Below, in pieces: positions 9,752 to 18,023 of a stretch of 64,000 bases of DNA (position 1 is the first letter of the stretch; every line of letters starts with the position of its first letter). The notes beneath the pieces were generated by a model, which saw nothing but the letters and a program-made list of their open reading frames with translations, did no database searches and was not told the DNA's origin. The stretch is taken from NCBI GenBank assembly GCA_905614375.1, contig CAJQSP010000014.1, forward strand, positions 1-64,000. Direction: 5' to 3'. Source of the stretch: an uncultured Dehalococcoidales bacterium. Lineage in GTDB: Bacteria; Chloroflexota; Dehalococcoidia; UBA1151; UBA1328. The position numbers and the translations under genes are program-made.

Positions 9752-12700
9752 TTGACTCAACGACAAAATCATAGTCACACCCAAGATTATGGAGAGTTGT
9801 TCGGTCGTCTCTGCCGTTATTACCTTGACTGTATTGACGAGGAAGATTCACGAGGGTTGAGGTTTCGCCTTGATCAACTCAACCGTTCATATATTTCTCC
9901 GTTTGACGGAGAAGAGTTGTTGCTCTCTCCTCCAAATCCTACCCTCGAATTTAAGTTGAACGACAAGCCTGTTGATCGATGGATGAATCAAGGGGCGATT
10001 CAGGCTGGTGGGAAGGAACAGCTGTTTTATGGGTATCCATTTGTCATCGATGCGAGCGACTCAATTGCGCCTTTGTTTTTCATTGAAGTGCAGATGGAAA
10101 TTACGGGCCCGCAATCCTATCGACTATTGAAACAAGACACGGGTGGAATCCACCTCAATCACCATGTGTTCAAAAACCACAGATTTTCATCGGAAGAGTT
10201 GAGCTATATCCAAAGAGAACTAGAGGCTGAGTTTGGTTCATTTGAAGCTCGTGTTAGACGAGCCGTCCAAATACTAGGTGCGAATTATGGCAATCTGAGC
10301 TCGGCGCGGATCGCTGCATTGCCGAGACGAGGTAGCGGACGAATCGGCCTGGTCAACCGTCCATTTTTGTTCCGTAGCCAGCGAAGTTTATTCAACATTC
10401 ATTTGGGGCGTGAGCTTTCTGTCTTATCTCGCTATAAAAACCTTCAGTCTCAAGTACTAGGTACATCCCTAGAAAGATTAATTAGAAGTACTCCAAATTT
10501 CACTGACGTGTCTGAGGATGATGATTCGAGAATATTAGAAGTCGCTCCACTGGACGCACATCAGAGGGCTGCCACTGACAGCGGACTTTCGCAGCCGCTC
10601 ACGGTAATCACTGGACCGCCAGGAACCGGAAAATCTCAAGTTGTAATTGATTTGCTGGCATCGAGTGCGCTGTCGAACCGATCTGTACTTTTCGTTAGCA
10701 AGAATAACAAGGCAGTCGATGTGGTTCGTGAAAGATTATCTGAGCTTCTTACTGATGAATCTGATTGGTCGATGCGACTAGGCAGTATGGAAAGAGTGAA
10801 TGAAACACGGAGGGAGCTCTTTAAACGAATAGAAGCGCTTGACAATGTTCCGGATTCTAAAGATGCGATCGCCAGTGCGCGAGAAAGAATGACGTCAAGT
10901 ACAAGAAAAGTCGATCGGATCATGGATAAAAGCCGTGATTTTCGAGAGTTCGACACGCAGCTGCGTGAAGCTGAAATAGAAAAGCTACGGTTAGAGTCTC
11001 AATTACCTAGTTCGTGGACCGATACGCTAGGTAATGACGGCATCGAAGCTGAGATATCGCTTGATTTCGTGCGAGACAAAACTGAAGTAGATGCGTTAGC
11101 GGGTGAGTCCCCAATTGGGCTCTTATTGGGAGTGAAAAAATTCTTACTTGGCGAACGTTTGATCCATCGACTTTACTCAAAATTTGTTGAGCACATCCAG
11201 TCGGTTCCAGACCCGATTCGAACAGAACTGGCGTCTCAGCTACTCGCTGATCTTTCAGCGATTAATCTTTCAACTGCCTTCGCACGCGTATCGCTTTACT
11301 ACCAATGGCTAAAGATGGAAAAAAGACATAAAAAACTTTTTGAATCTCTATTATCTATGCCTACTTCTTCTCAAGTTGTAGAGCGACTGGAAATCGAAAA
11401 GTCCGAACTATCCGAATCGTCATCGAGGTTTCTTGCACTTAAATGGACTGATGGTCTGGCTGCCAGTAAAAATATGGTAGTGTCTGCGGCTCACGAATAC
11501 TTCCGCCAGGCTCAACTAATGCGAAGCCCAAATGATGGGAAGAATTTCAAGTCACTTCTTCGAAGCTTTACTTCTTCGGTATCCCGGCTACAACAACACT
11601 TTCCAATATGGGTGATGACTAATCTATCCGCTGGCCGATCACTACCTCTCCAACCCGGCTTGTTTGATCTTGTCATAATCGACGAGGCAAGCCAGTGTGA
11701 CATTGCATCCGCTATACCACTTCTATTTCGTGCTAAACGAGCGGTGATCATCGGTGATCCTCAACAGCTGCGACATATCAGTAATATTCTTCCTGAACTC
11801 GAAGAATCGTTCGCAAGAAAGCAAAACTTAGAAGGAATGAGACCCTTATGGTCTTATTCAGACTCGTCGATTTACGACCTTGGAAGTGCCACCACGACTG
11901 CTAACGGTTCACCGCCGATATTTCTCTCGGACCACTATCGCTCGCATCCGGACATTATCGAGTTTTCTAACCAGGCCCTGTACGAATCCTCGTTGTTAAT
12001 TCGGACCGACATTTCGGCATTGTTGAAAAAATTTACTGAGAATGACCTTGGAATATTTTGGCACGAAGTATTAGGTAATGTGCCGGAAGACACTGGCAGT
12101 CCATCAAATCCAAATGAAGTGACTGCAGCAATGTCATTGCTTGGACAGTGGGTTCGAAATGGTCTCCTCGATGACAGAAGTATCACAGTCGGTATAGTGA
12201 CGCCTTTTCGCCGTCAGAGTGATCTGATTCAGCGTTCGATCAGCCATCAACCGTGGTCGTCTCAGATCTATGATCAACTGACGGTGGGAACCGCTCATCA
12301 ATTTCAAGGCGATCAATGTGACCTGATGATTTTTTCGCCCGTCGTCGCAAAGGGTATGCGCAAGGGAACACGTCAGTGGCTTTCGAGCACTGATCAACTC
12401 CTTAACGTCGCTGTTACTCGAGCTCGAGCGGCTCTTCACGTGGTTGGAGATTCGAATTCTTGCGAAGAAGCCGGCGGATTGCTCGGCGAATTCGCAAAGT
12501 ATTCACTAAGTTCGGACCGGGGAGAAGTGGACCGCCGGACTATGCAATCGCCTGCTGAAGGTCTCATGGTGGATATTCTGAATGATCTTCATCTTTGGTT
12601 TAGGCCTCAGTTTCAACTTGACCGATACGTTCTGGATTTTCTTGTGGTCAGCCCATTTGGAACCCGATACGACATCGAAATTGACGGTCGAGAGACTCAC

Positions 12701-12841
12701 CAGCGATCCTCCACCATCGAAGCTGATCGGTTGCGTGACGATATCGTCGGATCTAAAAATATTAGGGTCATCCGAATTCCCGCTTCGTTGGTTCACTCGG
12801 ACCGGGTGGCAGTTTCGGAACGATTGTCCCGCCTAGGGTGA
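9752..12841 (+). CDS. UPF1-like SF1 helicase with C-terminal nuclease-like domain
   Basis: A 1,029-residue SF1 helicase of the DNA2/UPF1 type. Walker A GPPGTGKS is at residues 288-295. Walker B IIDEASQCD falls near 642-650, followed by GDPQQL. The C-terminal helicase motifs GTAHQFQGDQ and NVAVTRAR are present. The last 90 residues hold a PD-(D/E)XK-like core (D974, E976, D978, then a His and Arg-Asp pair) resembling the DUF559/Vsr-type nucleases often fused to such helicases. The start is a TTG with AGAAGGGA 6 nt upstream. It follows brxL in the same direction, so it is probably a BREX accessory gene, though it could be a separate defence helicase. The residues between the motifs are divergent. 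Confidence 0.85.
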   Translation: MTQRQNHSHTQDYGELFGRLCRYYLDCIDEEDSRGLRFRLDQLNRSYISPFDGEELLLSPPNPTLEFKLNDKPVDRWMNQGAIQAGGKEQLFYGYPFVIDASDSIAPLFFIEVQMEITGPQSYRLLKQDTGGIHLNHHVFKNHRFSSEELSYIQRELEAEFGSFEARVRRAVQILGANYGNLSSARIAALPRRGSGRIGLVNRPFLFRSQRSLFNIHLGRELSVLSRYKNLQSQVLGTSLERLIRSTPNFTDVSEDDDSRILEVAPLDAHQRAATDSGLSQPLTVITGPPGTGKSQVVIDLLASSALSNRSVLFVSKNNKAVDVVRERLSELLTDESDWSMRLGSMERVNETRRELFKRIEALDNVPDSKDAIASARERMTSSTRKVDRIMDKSRDFREFDTQLREAEIEKLRLESQLPSSWTDTLGNDGIEAEISLDFVRDKTEVDALAGESPIGLLLGVKKFLLGERLIHRLYSKFVEHIQSVPDPIRTELASQLLADLSAINLSTAFARVSLYYQWLKMEKRHKKLFESLLSMPTSSQVVERLEIEKSELSESSSRFLALKWTDGLAASKNMVVSAAHEYFRQAQLMRSPNDGKNFKSLLRSFTSSVSRLQQHFPIWVMTNLSAGRSLPLQPGLFDLVIIDEASQCDIASAIPLLFRAKRAVIIGDPQQLRHISNILPELEESFARKQNLEGMRPLWSYSDSSIYDLGSATTTANGSPPIFLSDHYRSHPDIIEFSNQALYESSLLIRTDISALLKKFTENDLGIFWHEVLGNVPEDTGSPSNPNEVTAAMSLLGQWVRNGLLDDRSITVGIVTPFRRQSDLIQRSISHQPWSSQIYDQLTVGTAHQFQGDQCDLMIFSPVVAKGMRKGTRQWLSSTDQLLNVAVTRARAALHVVGDSNSCEEAGGLLGEFAKYSLSSDRGEVDRRTMQSPAEGLMVDILNDLHLWFRPQFQLDRYVLDFLVVSPFGTRYDIEIDGRETHQRSSTIEADRLRDDIVGSKNIRVIRIPASLVHSDRVAVSERLSRLG

Positions 12842-12848
12842 CTTATCT

Positions 12849-12865
12849 AGGTTCTGACAGAACCT
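12849..12865. terminator. Palindrome sharing its core with 17256-17280
   Basis: AGGTTCT-GAC-AGAACCT is a perfect 7-bp inverted repeat starting 8 nt after the helicase stop. Its core GTTCTGACAGAAC recurs in the larger hairpin at 17256-17280. It may be an end-of-operon terminator or a protein-binding site; there is no following T-run. Confidence 0.45.
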
Positions 12866-12877
12866 CTTGGGATGCAA

Positions 12878-13009
12878 GGCATAGCGGCATCGACCGGCAG
12901 TGCTTGCAGCACCGCTTCTATGGAGCCACCTCACGTACTAAGGGCAATGGGAATCGAATCTGAAGATGCGATAGGGGCGATACGTCTGTTATTCGCTAGA
13001 AAAAAGTGA
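12878..13009 (+). pseudogene. Cysteine desulfurase C-terminal scar (DndA/IscS-like)
   Basis: A 43-codon open stretch ending in TGA encodes the active-site loop and tail of a NifS/IscS/DndA cysteine desulfurase: GIAASTGSACSTASMEPPHV, then LRAMGIESEDAIGAIRLLF. It aligns without gaps to the matching part of the intact desulfurase at 46985-48187 (GIAASSGSACSSASLEPSHV), including the catalytic Cys. The reading frame has no start, and the remaining roughly 350 residues are missing; the previous gene stops just upstream. Because it sits in a defence island, it may be the remains of dndA, which supplies sulfur for phosphorothioate DNA modification, but a housekeeping desulfurase fragment is equally compatible. 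What lies between 13010 and 13213 is AT-rich and shows no gene. Confidence 0.75.
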
Positions 13010-13213
13010 TATCAAACCACCCGATTGACGAAGTTATCGAGTCAATTAATAGCTTCCTACGTTAGATAATAATATAAATTTCAAGCTGAACTTCGGTCAA
13101 TTATCTATACGCATATTCAGGTACCAAAACTGAGGGTGACGTCTCAGTTCGGCGGTGGAGGAGTTAGGGCATTTTCGAGAAAATTCACTCCATATCAGCT
13201 CGGAAGTTTATTA

Positions 13214-13864
13214 CTAGTGCCCGCCGACGACGGTATGCCCTTGTGACCTTAGATATTGGGCGAGATTATTCTCCTCCCTCAATGCCTCAAGTTCCGTCAT
13301 AGGATTCTGGCGTCTCAAGAATGTCATGTTGAGGTGCAGGCCAAACTTTTCGACATCAGAACTTGCCTGGTGACCACGCTTATGCCGTTCGAATCGTTTC
13401 TGCGGGTCAAGACTGGTTTGTCCTACGTAGAGGCATTCGAGAGAGGGGTCTGCATCAGGATTAAGTCGTTGTACTCTCGTCACTTCAGAGACTGCGTCGT
13501 CAAGTTCGACTACATATACGCTTCGATTCTCTGACGCGATCGGGTTTAATACTGCCCAGCCTCGAGATCTAAGTTCAGTCGAAATTCGATCGATGCTTGA
13601 AACGAGCCCCCAACGAGTGGTGTGGTTTGTGCTGAATTCAGAGAGAACCTGTGCGCCGTGTTCACGGACAATCCTACTCGTTGATTCGTCAAAATTATTA
13701 TTCGCATAAACGATGGTCGGGTTGCTCTTAAGGTGCTCAATCACAACCCGCGGCCTGCCTTCAATATATTCAGGGTTAACTCTCTGATATTTCCGACTGT
13801 ACGTCGAATCTTCGGAAAGAAGAACGGTAGAAACGTATTTTCGAGGTCTACGTGTCGTGCTCAA
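13214..13864 (-). CDS. GIY-YIG nuclease-like protein
   Basis: A 216-residue protein with a C-terminal GIY-YIG-type fold. VYVVEL at 116-121 replaces GIY, LYVGQT at 145-150 replaces YIG, an RFERH helix supplies the Arg (157), and EALREENNLAQYL provides the acidic residue. The order and spacing match the GIY-YIG catalytic core, so it may be an active single-domain nuclease. The first 110 residues (an YSRKYQRVN segment followed by an Asn-rich stretch) are unrecognised. It is transcribed against the BREX operon, on the same strand as the unknown genes to its right. Such proteins occur in mobile elements and defence islands. The function is not proven. Confidence 0.6.
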   Translation of the reverse strand: MSTTRRPRKYVSTVLLSEDSTYSRKYQRVNPEYIEGRPRVVIEHLKSNPTIVYANNNFDESTSRIVREHGAQVLSEFSTNHTTRWGLVSSIDRISTELRSRGWAVLNPIASENRSVYVVELDDAVSEVTRVQRLNPDADPSLECLYVGQTSLDPQKRFERHKRGHQASSDVEKFGLHLNMTFLRRQNPMTELEALREENNLAQYLRSQGHTVVGGH

Positions 13865-13934
13865 TTTATCTAGTCCTATTTCAAAAGTTATAAATTTTCC
13901 GAGCCAGAACTTCTAGTGTTCCCATGTCAAAGTG

Positions 13935-14126
13935 TCAAAGAATTTTTACAAATCCGGTCGGCCATCCGTCTTTGATTTCAATTGAACTGAACTCGCCATC
14001 CGATTCGTGGTGGGTATCGAGGCCGAAATCAACAATGACCGGGTCTTGGATGAGATTATTCCGTAAAGTGCTAAACAGAATATGAAGGTTAAAGTTCTCT
14101 CCGGTACCATATTCTTCGCAATCACA
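13935..14126 (-). pseudogene. Possible C-terminal gene fragment
   Basis: In the 345-bp gap between two minus-strand genes, one frame is open for 63 codons and has a protein-like composition, including DPVIVDFGLDTHHESDGEF and a final GWPTGFVKIL before the stop. It has no ATG and begins right after an in-frame TAG. It looks like the end of a truncated gene, but no family was recognised. Confidence 0.35.
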
Positions 14127-14209
14127 CTACCCAAAATCACGGAGGACTGGCAAACGGCTTCTCTACGAACGGTTTTGGCGTGAACGAAAGAGTACCTTGA
14201 ACCTGTGAT

Positions 14210-14953
14210 CTAGCTGCCCGTGGACGGCCAATAGAAATTTGAACTTGAACCTTGATAGTAGGCCGATTTCAGCCTCGCGAGGTCATGCTCCCACTCGCCA
14301 ATACCGTGCCGGTACTTTTCCGCACCACCTACCTGAGTTTTACGAAGCCTGATGTGGTTGGAAATTGTCCTAACGACCTCTTCCAGTCCAAGCCTTGGTA
14401 CAGCCACTACGCTGAGAACCAACCACCGTTCTGGTCTCGACATTCCCGATATTTTATATCCAAGCTTGAGGAGATCGGTTTCTGACTTGAAATCCCCTTC
14501 AGATTCATTGGTTCCAGGGGATTCTGTGGCATCAGTGCCGGGCCACCGAAATGACTGCAGCGAGTGCAGGTAACTCATTCCCGGGTGCGAGTCTCTGGAT
14601 CGATTGAGAAGGTTCACGTGATCTGTCCACCAGTCGTATCCGAATAGAACCAGGTCCAGGAATCCGTCCTGTGGCAGGAATGAAGTTCCTTCATGCCTTG
14701 CGTCGACAGCGTCAGATATCTGCTGTTCTTCGAAATCTTCCACGCCAAGAACGACAATGTCCGGTACATCGACGGCCTCGTCAATAACTACTGTGACATC
14801 GGAGGGTAGTAAGCCCTGTAGGTCATCCACGGCAAAAGGCTCGGCACCAATGAACTGAATCGTCTTCCCTCTCAGTTTGAGCGCATGCGGCGCCACCAGC
14901 AATGCAATGCGCGCTGTGTACTCGATAACGCTTCGTTGATCGTTCTCGTTCAT
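14210..14953 (-). CDS. Unknown protein with possible BRCT-like N-terminal half
   Basis: A 247-residue protein. The frame is open further upstream, but the ATG at 14953 has a GAGGTG ribosome-binding site 5 nt before it, so the shorter start is preferred. Residues 25-80 (LRGKTIQFIGAEPFAVDDLQ, then DIVVLGVEDFEEQQISDAVD) resemble a BRCT-like alpha/beta fold. The last 30 residues, with GEWEHDLARLKSAYY and a final FYWP, match a tail seen in other bacterial hypothetical proteins. No catalytic motif was found. It lies alone on the minus strand near the GIY-YIG gene. The BRCT comparison is inference; the function is unknown. Confidence 0.6.
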   Translation of the reverse strand: MNENDQRSVIEYTARIALLVAPHALKLRGKTIQFIGAEPFAVDDLQGLLPSDVTVVIDEAVDVPDIVVLGVEDFEEQQISDAVDARHEGTSFLPQDGFLDLVLFGYDWWTDHVNLLNRSRDSHPGMSYLHSLQSFRWPGTDATESPGTNESEGDFKSETDLLKLGYKISGMSRPERWLVLSVVAVPRLGLEEVVRTISNHIRLRKTQVGGAEKYRHGIGEWEHDLARLKSAYYQGSSSNFYWPSTGS

Positions 14954-15187
14954 ATTCACCTCGTTTTTAACCTGACAGCAGCATGATAGCCGAAGTTCAG
15001 AGCTGAACTTGGAGGCGCCCACGCCTTGAACAGTCGGCGCGTGTAGCACAGGTATTGCGCGCCATTTCGAAGAAACAGGCGCGCCCGCACATAAGGCGCT
15101 GACCATGCGTGATCGTGAACAGCGGTAACTATTGAATAAGGCATCGCTTGATGCTGACGCAATTTATTCGATGAATGGAAAAAGCGA

Positions 15188-15484
15188 ATGACAACCGATC
15201 CAGTGAACGAAGCTACTCGACCAGACTGCCAGGTCTGCGGCGGAAAGTTAATTCCGTATTTGTATGGATTGATATCTGGTACTTCGGCAACGAGCTCCCC
15301 ATTAAAAGACCTCGAGTATGCGGTCGGTGGCTGCGTTATCTATCCCGATTCACCCGGATACAAGTGCGCCGAGTGCGGTACGTCTTCCGGCTCGAGAGGT
15401 GAGGCTTTACTCGATCTCGGACTGGCAAAGGAAGTCACGCTCGAAGACGTTTATGAATCCTGGAATTCGGAAGACCAAAAATAA
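15188..15484 (+). CDS. Small zinc-ribbon protein
   Basis: A 98-residue protein with two Cys pairs, CQVCGGKLIP near the N terminus and YKCAECG in the middle. They flank a LYGLISGT and GGCVIYPDSPGYKC pattern typical of a widespread family of small hypothetical zinc-ribbon proteins (CxxCG, a Tyr-Gly motif, then GGC and a second CxxCG). It probably binds one zinc. The role is unknown. It is the first of a group of short genes and is transcribed rightward. Confidence 0.65.
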   Translation: MTTDPVNEATRPDCQVCGGKLIPYLYGLISGTSATSSPLKDLEYAVGGCVIYPDSPGYKCAECGTSSGSRGEALLDLGLAKEVTLEDVYESWNSEDQK

Positions 15485-15561
15485 GCGTTGAAATAATTAA
15501 AGGTGCATACACATGCACGTGAGCTGAGCAGCGGAGGACAGATAATTTCAAACATTTCAGG

Positions 15562-15819
15562 TTGGGGCGAACTGGTCAGCAGCCGAAAAGGGTTTTAACT
15601 TCAATTGGAGGCCTCGAGGATCTACCTGCGCGAGTAAAAAGCGATTCATTAAACGTCAATATGCGACCGCTATCGCGGATCGTTATAACCGACGTGTTGT
15701 GCTCCAGTTTGGAGTGTTCGAGTCTTACTGGTGCCGGACACATCGTTCGTGGCACAACGGTCACCGAGGCGGCAGACGCGCCATTAATCGACTTCTTAGA
15801 CGCTAAGAGTTGTTACTAG
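15562..15819 (+). CDS. Doubtful small ORF in the 15.5-15.84 kb gap
   Basis: This 85-codon frame begins with TTG, has no convincing ribosome-binding site, and shows no recognisable domain. The opposite strand is also open here, which weakens the case. It is listed because the gap between two small genes (about 355 bp) holds nothing better. It should be regarded as unproven. Confidence 0.15.
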   Translation: MGRTGQQPKRVLTSIGGLEDLPARVKSDSLNVNMRPLSRIVITDVLCSSLECSSLTGAGHIVRGTTVTEAADAPLIDFLDAKSCY

Positions 15820-15840
15820 AAAAACAAAGGAAGCAACATT

Positions 15841-16056
15841 ATGTCCAAAATATTTTCAGCGAGATACTACAGTAACTGCAACATGTGCTCCGGCAGGATC
15901 ACACCTGGATCGAGAATCGTGCAAGTCGGTGGAGACGCTTACTCTCACATTAACTGTAATTCGAACGGTTGGACTGACACGAGACCCGGCAGGGGTGCCG
16001 CAGCTGACTTGAGTGGAGGATGGCGCAATCAAGGTGCCGGTGGCTGGCAAATTTAG
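15841..16056 (+). CDS. Small Cys-rich (putative zinc-finger) protein
   Basis: A 71-residue protein with CNMCSGRITPG near residue 14 and a second site with SHINC at residues 35-39. This is a one-zinc arrangement like that of small bacterial proteins that read SARYYSNC-x2-C-GxI-x2-G-x-I. AAAGGAAG precedes the ATG at a normal distance. The C-terminal 30 residues are Gly/Arg-rich and probably disordered. It lies 120 bp upstream of the peptidase gene. Its function is unknown. Confidence 0.5.
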   Translation: MSKIFSARYYSNCNMCSGRITPGSRIVQVGGDAYSHINCNSNGWTDTRPGRGAAADLSGGWRNQGAGGWQI

Positions 16057-16176
16057 GAAAAACGACCCTCGGTATTAGGAGTAATCCAAATCACTGAGGT
16101 TTTTTTCATCAATGGAATGTCCGACAGTAACGTCTGAAATTCCGCTACGATCGCCCAACTTAGGAGAATGTTATTT

Positions 16177-17142
16177 ATGAATCAAGATCGGTTAATGGCT
16201 GACGTATTGGCACTCACTGCTGATGGTGGACGAAATGTGGGTTCACTTGGACACAAACGATCCCGAGATTTCATCGTCACCAGATTGGCTGAACTCGGCG
16301 CAAGCCAATATTCTGGCGACTCTTTTCTACAACCGTATGGACCTGAAGCGTCACGTTTATCAAACATCATTGCAACGATTCCCGGGGCTGATCCGGAGAA
16401 AGCACCGATACTGCTTGGAGCACACTACGATACCTGTGGTGACATTCCCGGTGCAGACGATAACGCTGCCGCTGTTGCGATATTGCTTGGGGTCGCAGAA
16501 ACGCTAAGCAGACAGGTACGTGACCGATCCGTTGTTCTCGCGTTTTTCGATGCAGAAGAACCTCCGTATTTTCTGACTTCAAAAATGGGATCTATACGTT
16601 TTTATGAGGACCAACGCACCGGACCTGTGCATACCGCGATAATCCTCGATCTTGTTGGACACGATGTGCCAGTGAAAGGTCTAGAAGATCTACTGTTCAT
16701 AACCGGGGCAGAGAGCGATCCTGGACTGGAAATGACTGTACGCCACAGTGAACCAGAATCGGGGTTACGTACTGTTCCAACCTTGAATAGCTACGTTGGA
16801 GACCTTAGCGATCATCACATTTTCAAAGAGAATGAACGTCCGTATCTCCTCCTGACATGTGGTCATTGGGAGCACTACCACATGCCAACAGACACCCCTG
16901 ATAAATTAAGCATAGGCAAGATTGAAGCGGTGGCGAACTATGTGGTTACACTGACCGAATCACTGTGTAAATCGAGCTTGAACGGTCCGTTCCTTGGCAA
17001 CGACTCTCTCAGCACGGAGATTTACTTCCTTGAGAAAAACATCCAGCCGACCTTGCATGATCTCGGTATATTTCTACCGCTCAAGTCACGTGCCGATATC
17101 GACAGACTTGTCAGGCTGTTGATGTCACAATTCAGTCTCTAG
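16177..17142 (+). CDS. M28-family zinc metallopeptidase
   Basis: A 321-residue aminopeptidase-like protein. The M28 metal site is clear: GAHYDT (His, Asp ligands), GADDNAAAVA (bridging Asp), FFDAEEPP (catalytic Glu-Glu), LDLVGHD, and DHHIFKE towards the C terminus. It likely cleaves N-terminal residues or dipeptides. No signal peptide is visible, so it is probably cytoplasmic. Two ATGs are possible, at 16168 and 16177. GGAG at 16163-16166 is too close to the first and well placed for the second. No operon partner is evident; it may be a passenger gene of the island rather than a defence gene. Confidence 0.85.
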   Translation: MNQDRLMADVLALTADGGRNVGSLGHKRSRDFIVTRLAELGASQYSGDSFLQPYGPEASRLSNIIATIPGADPEKAPILLGAHYDTCGDIPGADDNAAAVAILLGVAETLSRQVRDRSVVLAFFDAEEPPYFLTSKMGSIRFYEDQRTGPVHTAIILDLVGHDVPVKGLEDLLFITGAESDPGLEMTVRHSEPESGLRTVPTLNSYVGDLSDHHIFKENERPYLLLTCGHWEHYHMPTDTPDKLSIGKIEAVANYVVTLTESLCKSSLNGPFLGNDSLSTEIYFLEKNIQPTLHDLGIFLPLKSRADIDRLVRLLMSQFSL

Positions 17143-17255
17143 AACGATCTACACGATGGTGCTTGACTGAACATGCTTACACCCTAGATCACCTAAACAG
17201 CGTGTAAGCATCCATGCCATCAGACTGAGTTTTTATATCTGTGGAAATACCGTGG

Positions 17256-17280
17256 CGTTGAGTTCTGACAGAACTCAACG
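17256..17280. terminator. Strong 11-bp hairpin sharing its core with 12849-12865
   Basis: CGTTGAGTTCT-GAC-AGAACTCAACG is a perfect 11-bp stem with a 3-nt loop, followed by TTCCCGTTTT. It lies 114 bp after the peptidase stop, in a 260-bp gap, and is probably a terminator. The same core GTTCTGACAGAAC is found behind the helicase gene at 12849. Confidence 0.6.
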
Positions 17281-17401
17281 TTCCCGTTTTGCTCTACTTA
17301 GCCATCGTACGTACGTGTGGCGCGCATGCGCACCCAATAATTGTTAAGGACCGTTTGCGGTCAAGCTTAATTTAGTGAGTGTGAACCCTGGAGTTGTTTT
17401 T

Positions 17402-17860
17402 ATGCGCCGACCTAATAAACCTTATGCAGAATCTAATGAATACGATTACCAAAATTATATTTGGAAAGATTTAGCCGAACGGATAATGAAAAAGGATGAG
17501 CATACCGCTGGTGACACAACGGTAGATGAACTAGCAGTTAGACTCGAAGCCGAGTTCGATGAGCAGATGTCAGCAGACGCTTTTATTGCTGCTGAAAAGT
17601 GGCTTAAGGGTTTCGACAAACTTATGCCGGAACTCGACGGAGTAGATATGGGGGACGAGGGTAAGGCAACCCTAGTGTTTAGCATATTAGGTGTAAATCT
17701 TATGGGGATGCTTTGTGAAGTATTAGAGGTAAACACTGAAAGAATAACGATAGAGCAAAAGAGATCTGCCACTAGTTATCTACGTGAGTTCAGCAAGATT
17801 CTCATGTGGATAGGGGCGAATGTAGACCAACTCAAAAAGGATGTGCCAAGTGTTGAGTAA
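17402..17860 (+). CDS. Unknown 152-residue protein
   Basis: The ATG at 17402 is preceded by GGAG at 8 nt spacing, so it is preferred to the GTG start 27 bp upstream. The protein is acidic, helical in appearance, and has no recognised motif. It opens the AT-rich block and points the same way as the large unknown genes that follow. It may be a small partner of them, but nothing in the sequence proves this. Confidence 0.55.
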   Translation: MRRPNKPYAESNEYDYQNYIWKDLAERIMKKDEHTAGDTTVDELAVRLEAEFDEQMSADAFIAAEKWLKGFDKLMPELDGVDMGDEGKATLVFSILGVNLMGMLCEVLEVNTERITIEQKRSATSYLREFSKILMWIGANVDQLKKDVPSVE

Positions 17861-18023
17861 TAATATTTCGTCACACAAGGCGGTTTATCAGTTAGTCCTG
17901 CCAGATCAGCGGCAAGATGAGAATCGGTGGTCTGCCCCCTCCTTCTGACATGGACAACCTACCTCAAGCGTAACTTCCCTGTAATCAATTGATTTACGGG
18001 GTCAAAATAGTGACTCGAATACC

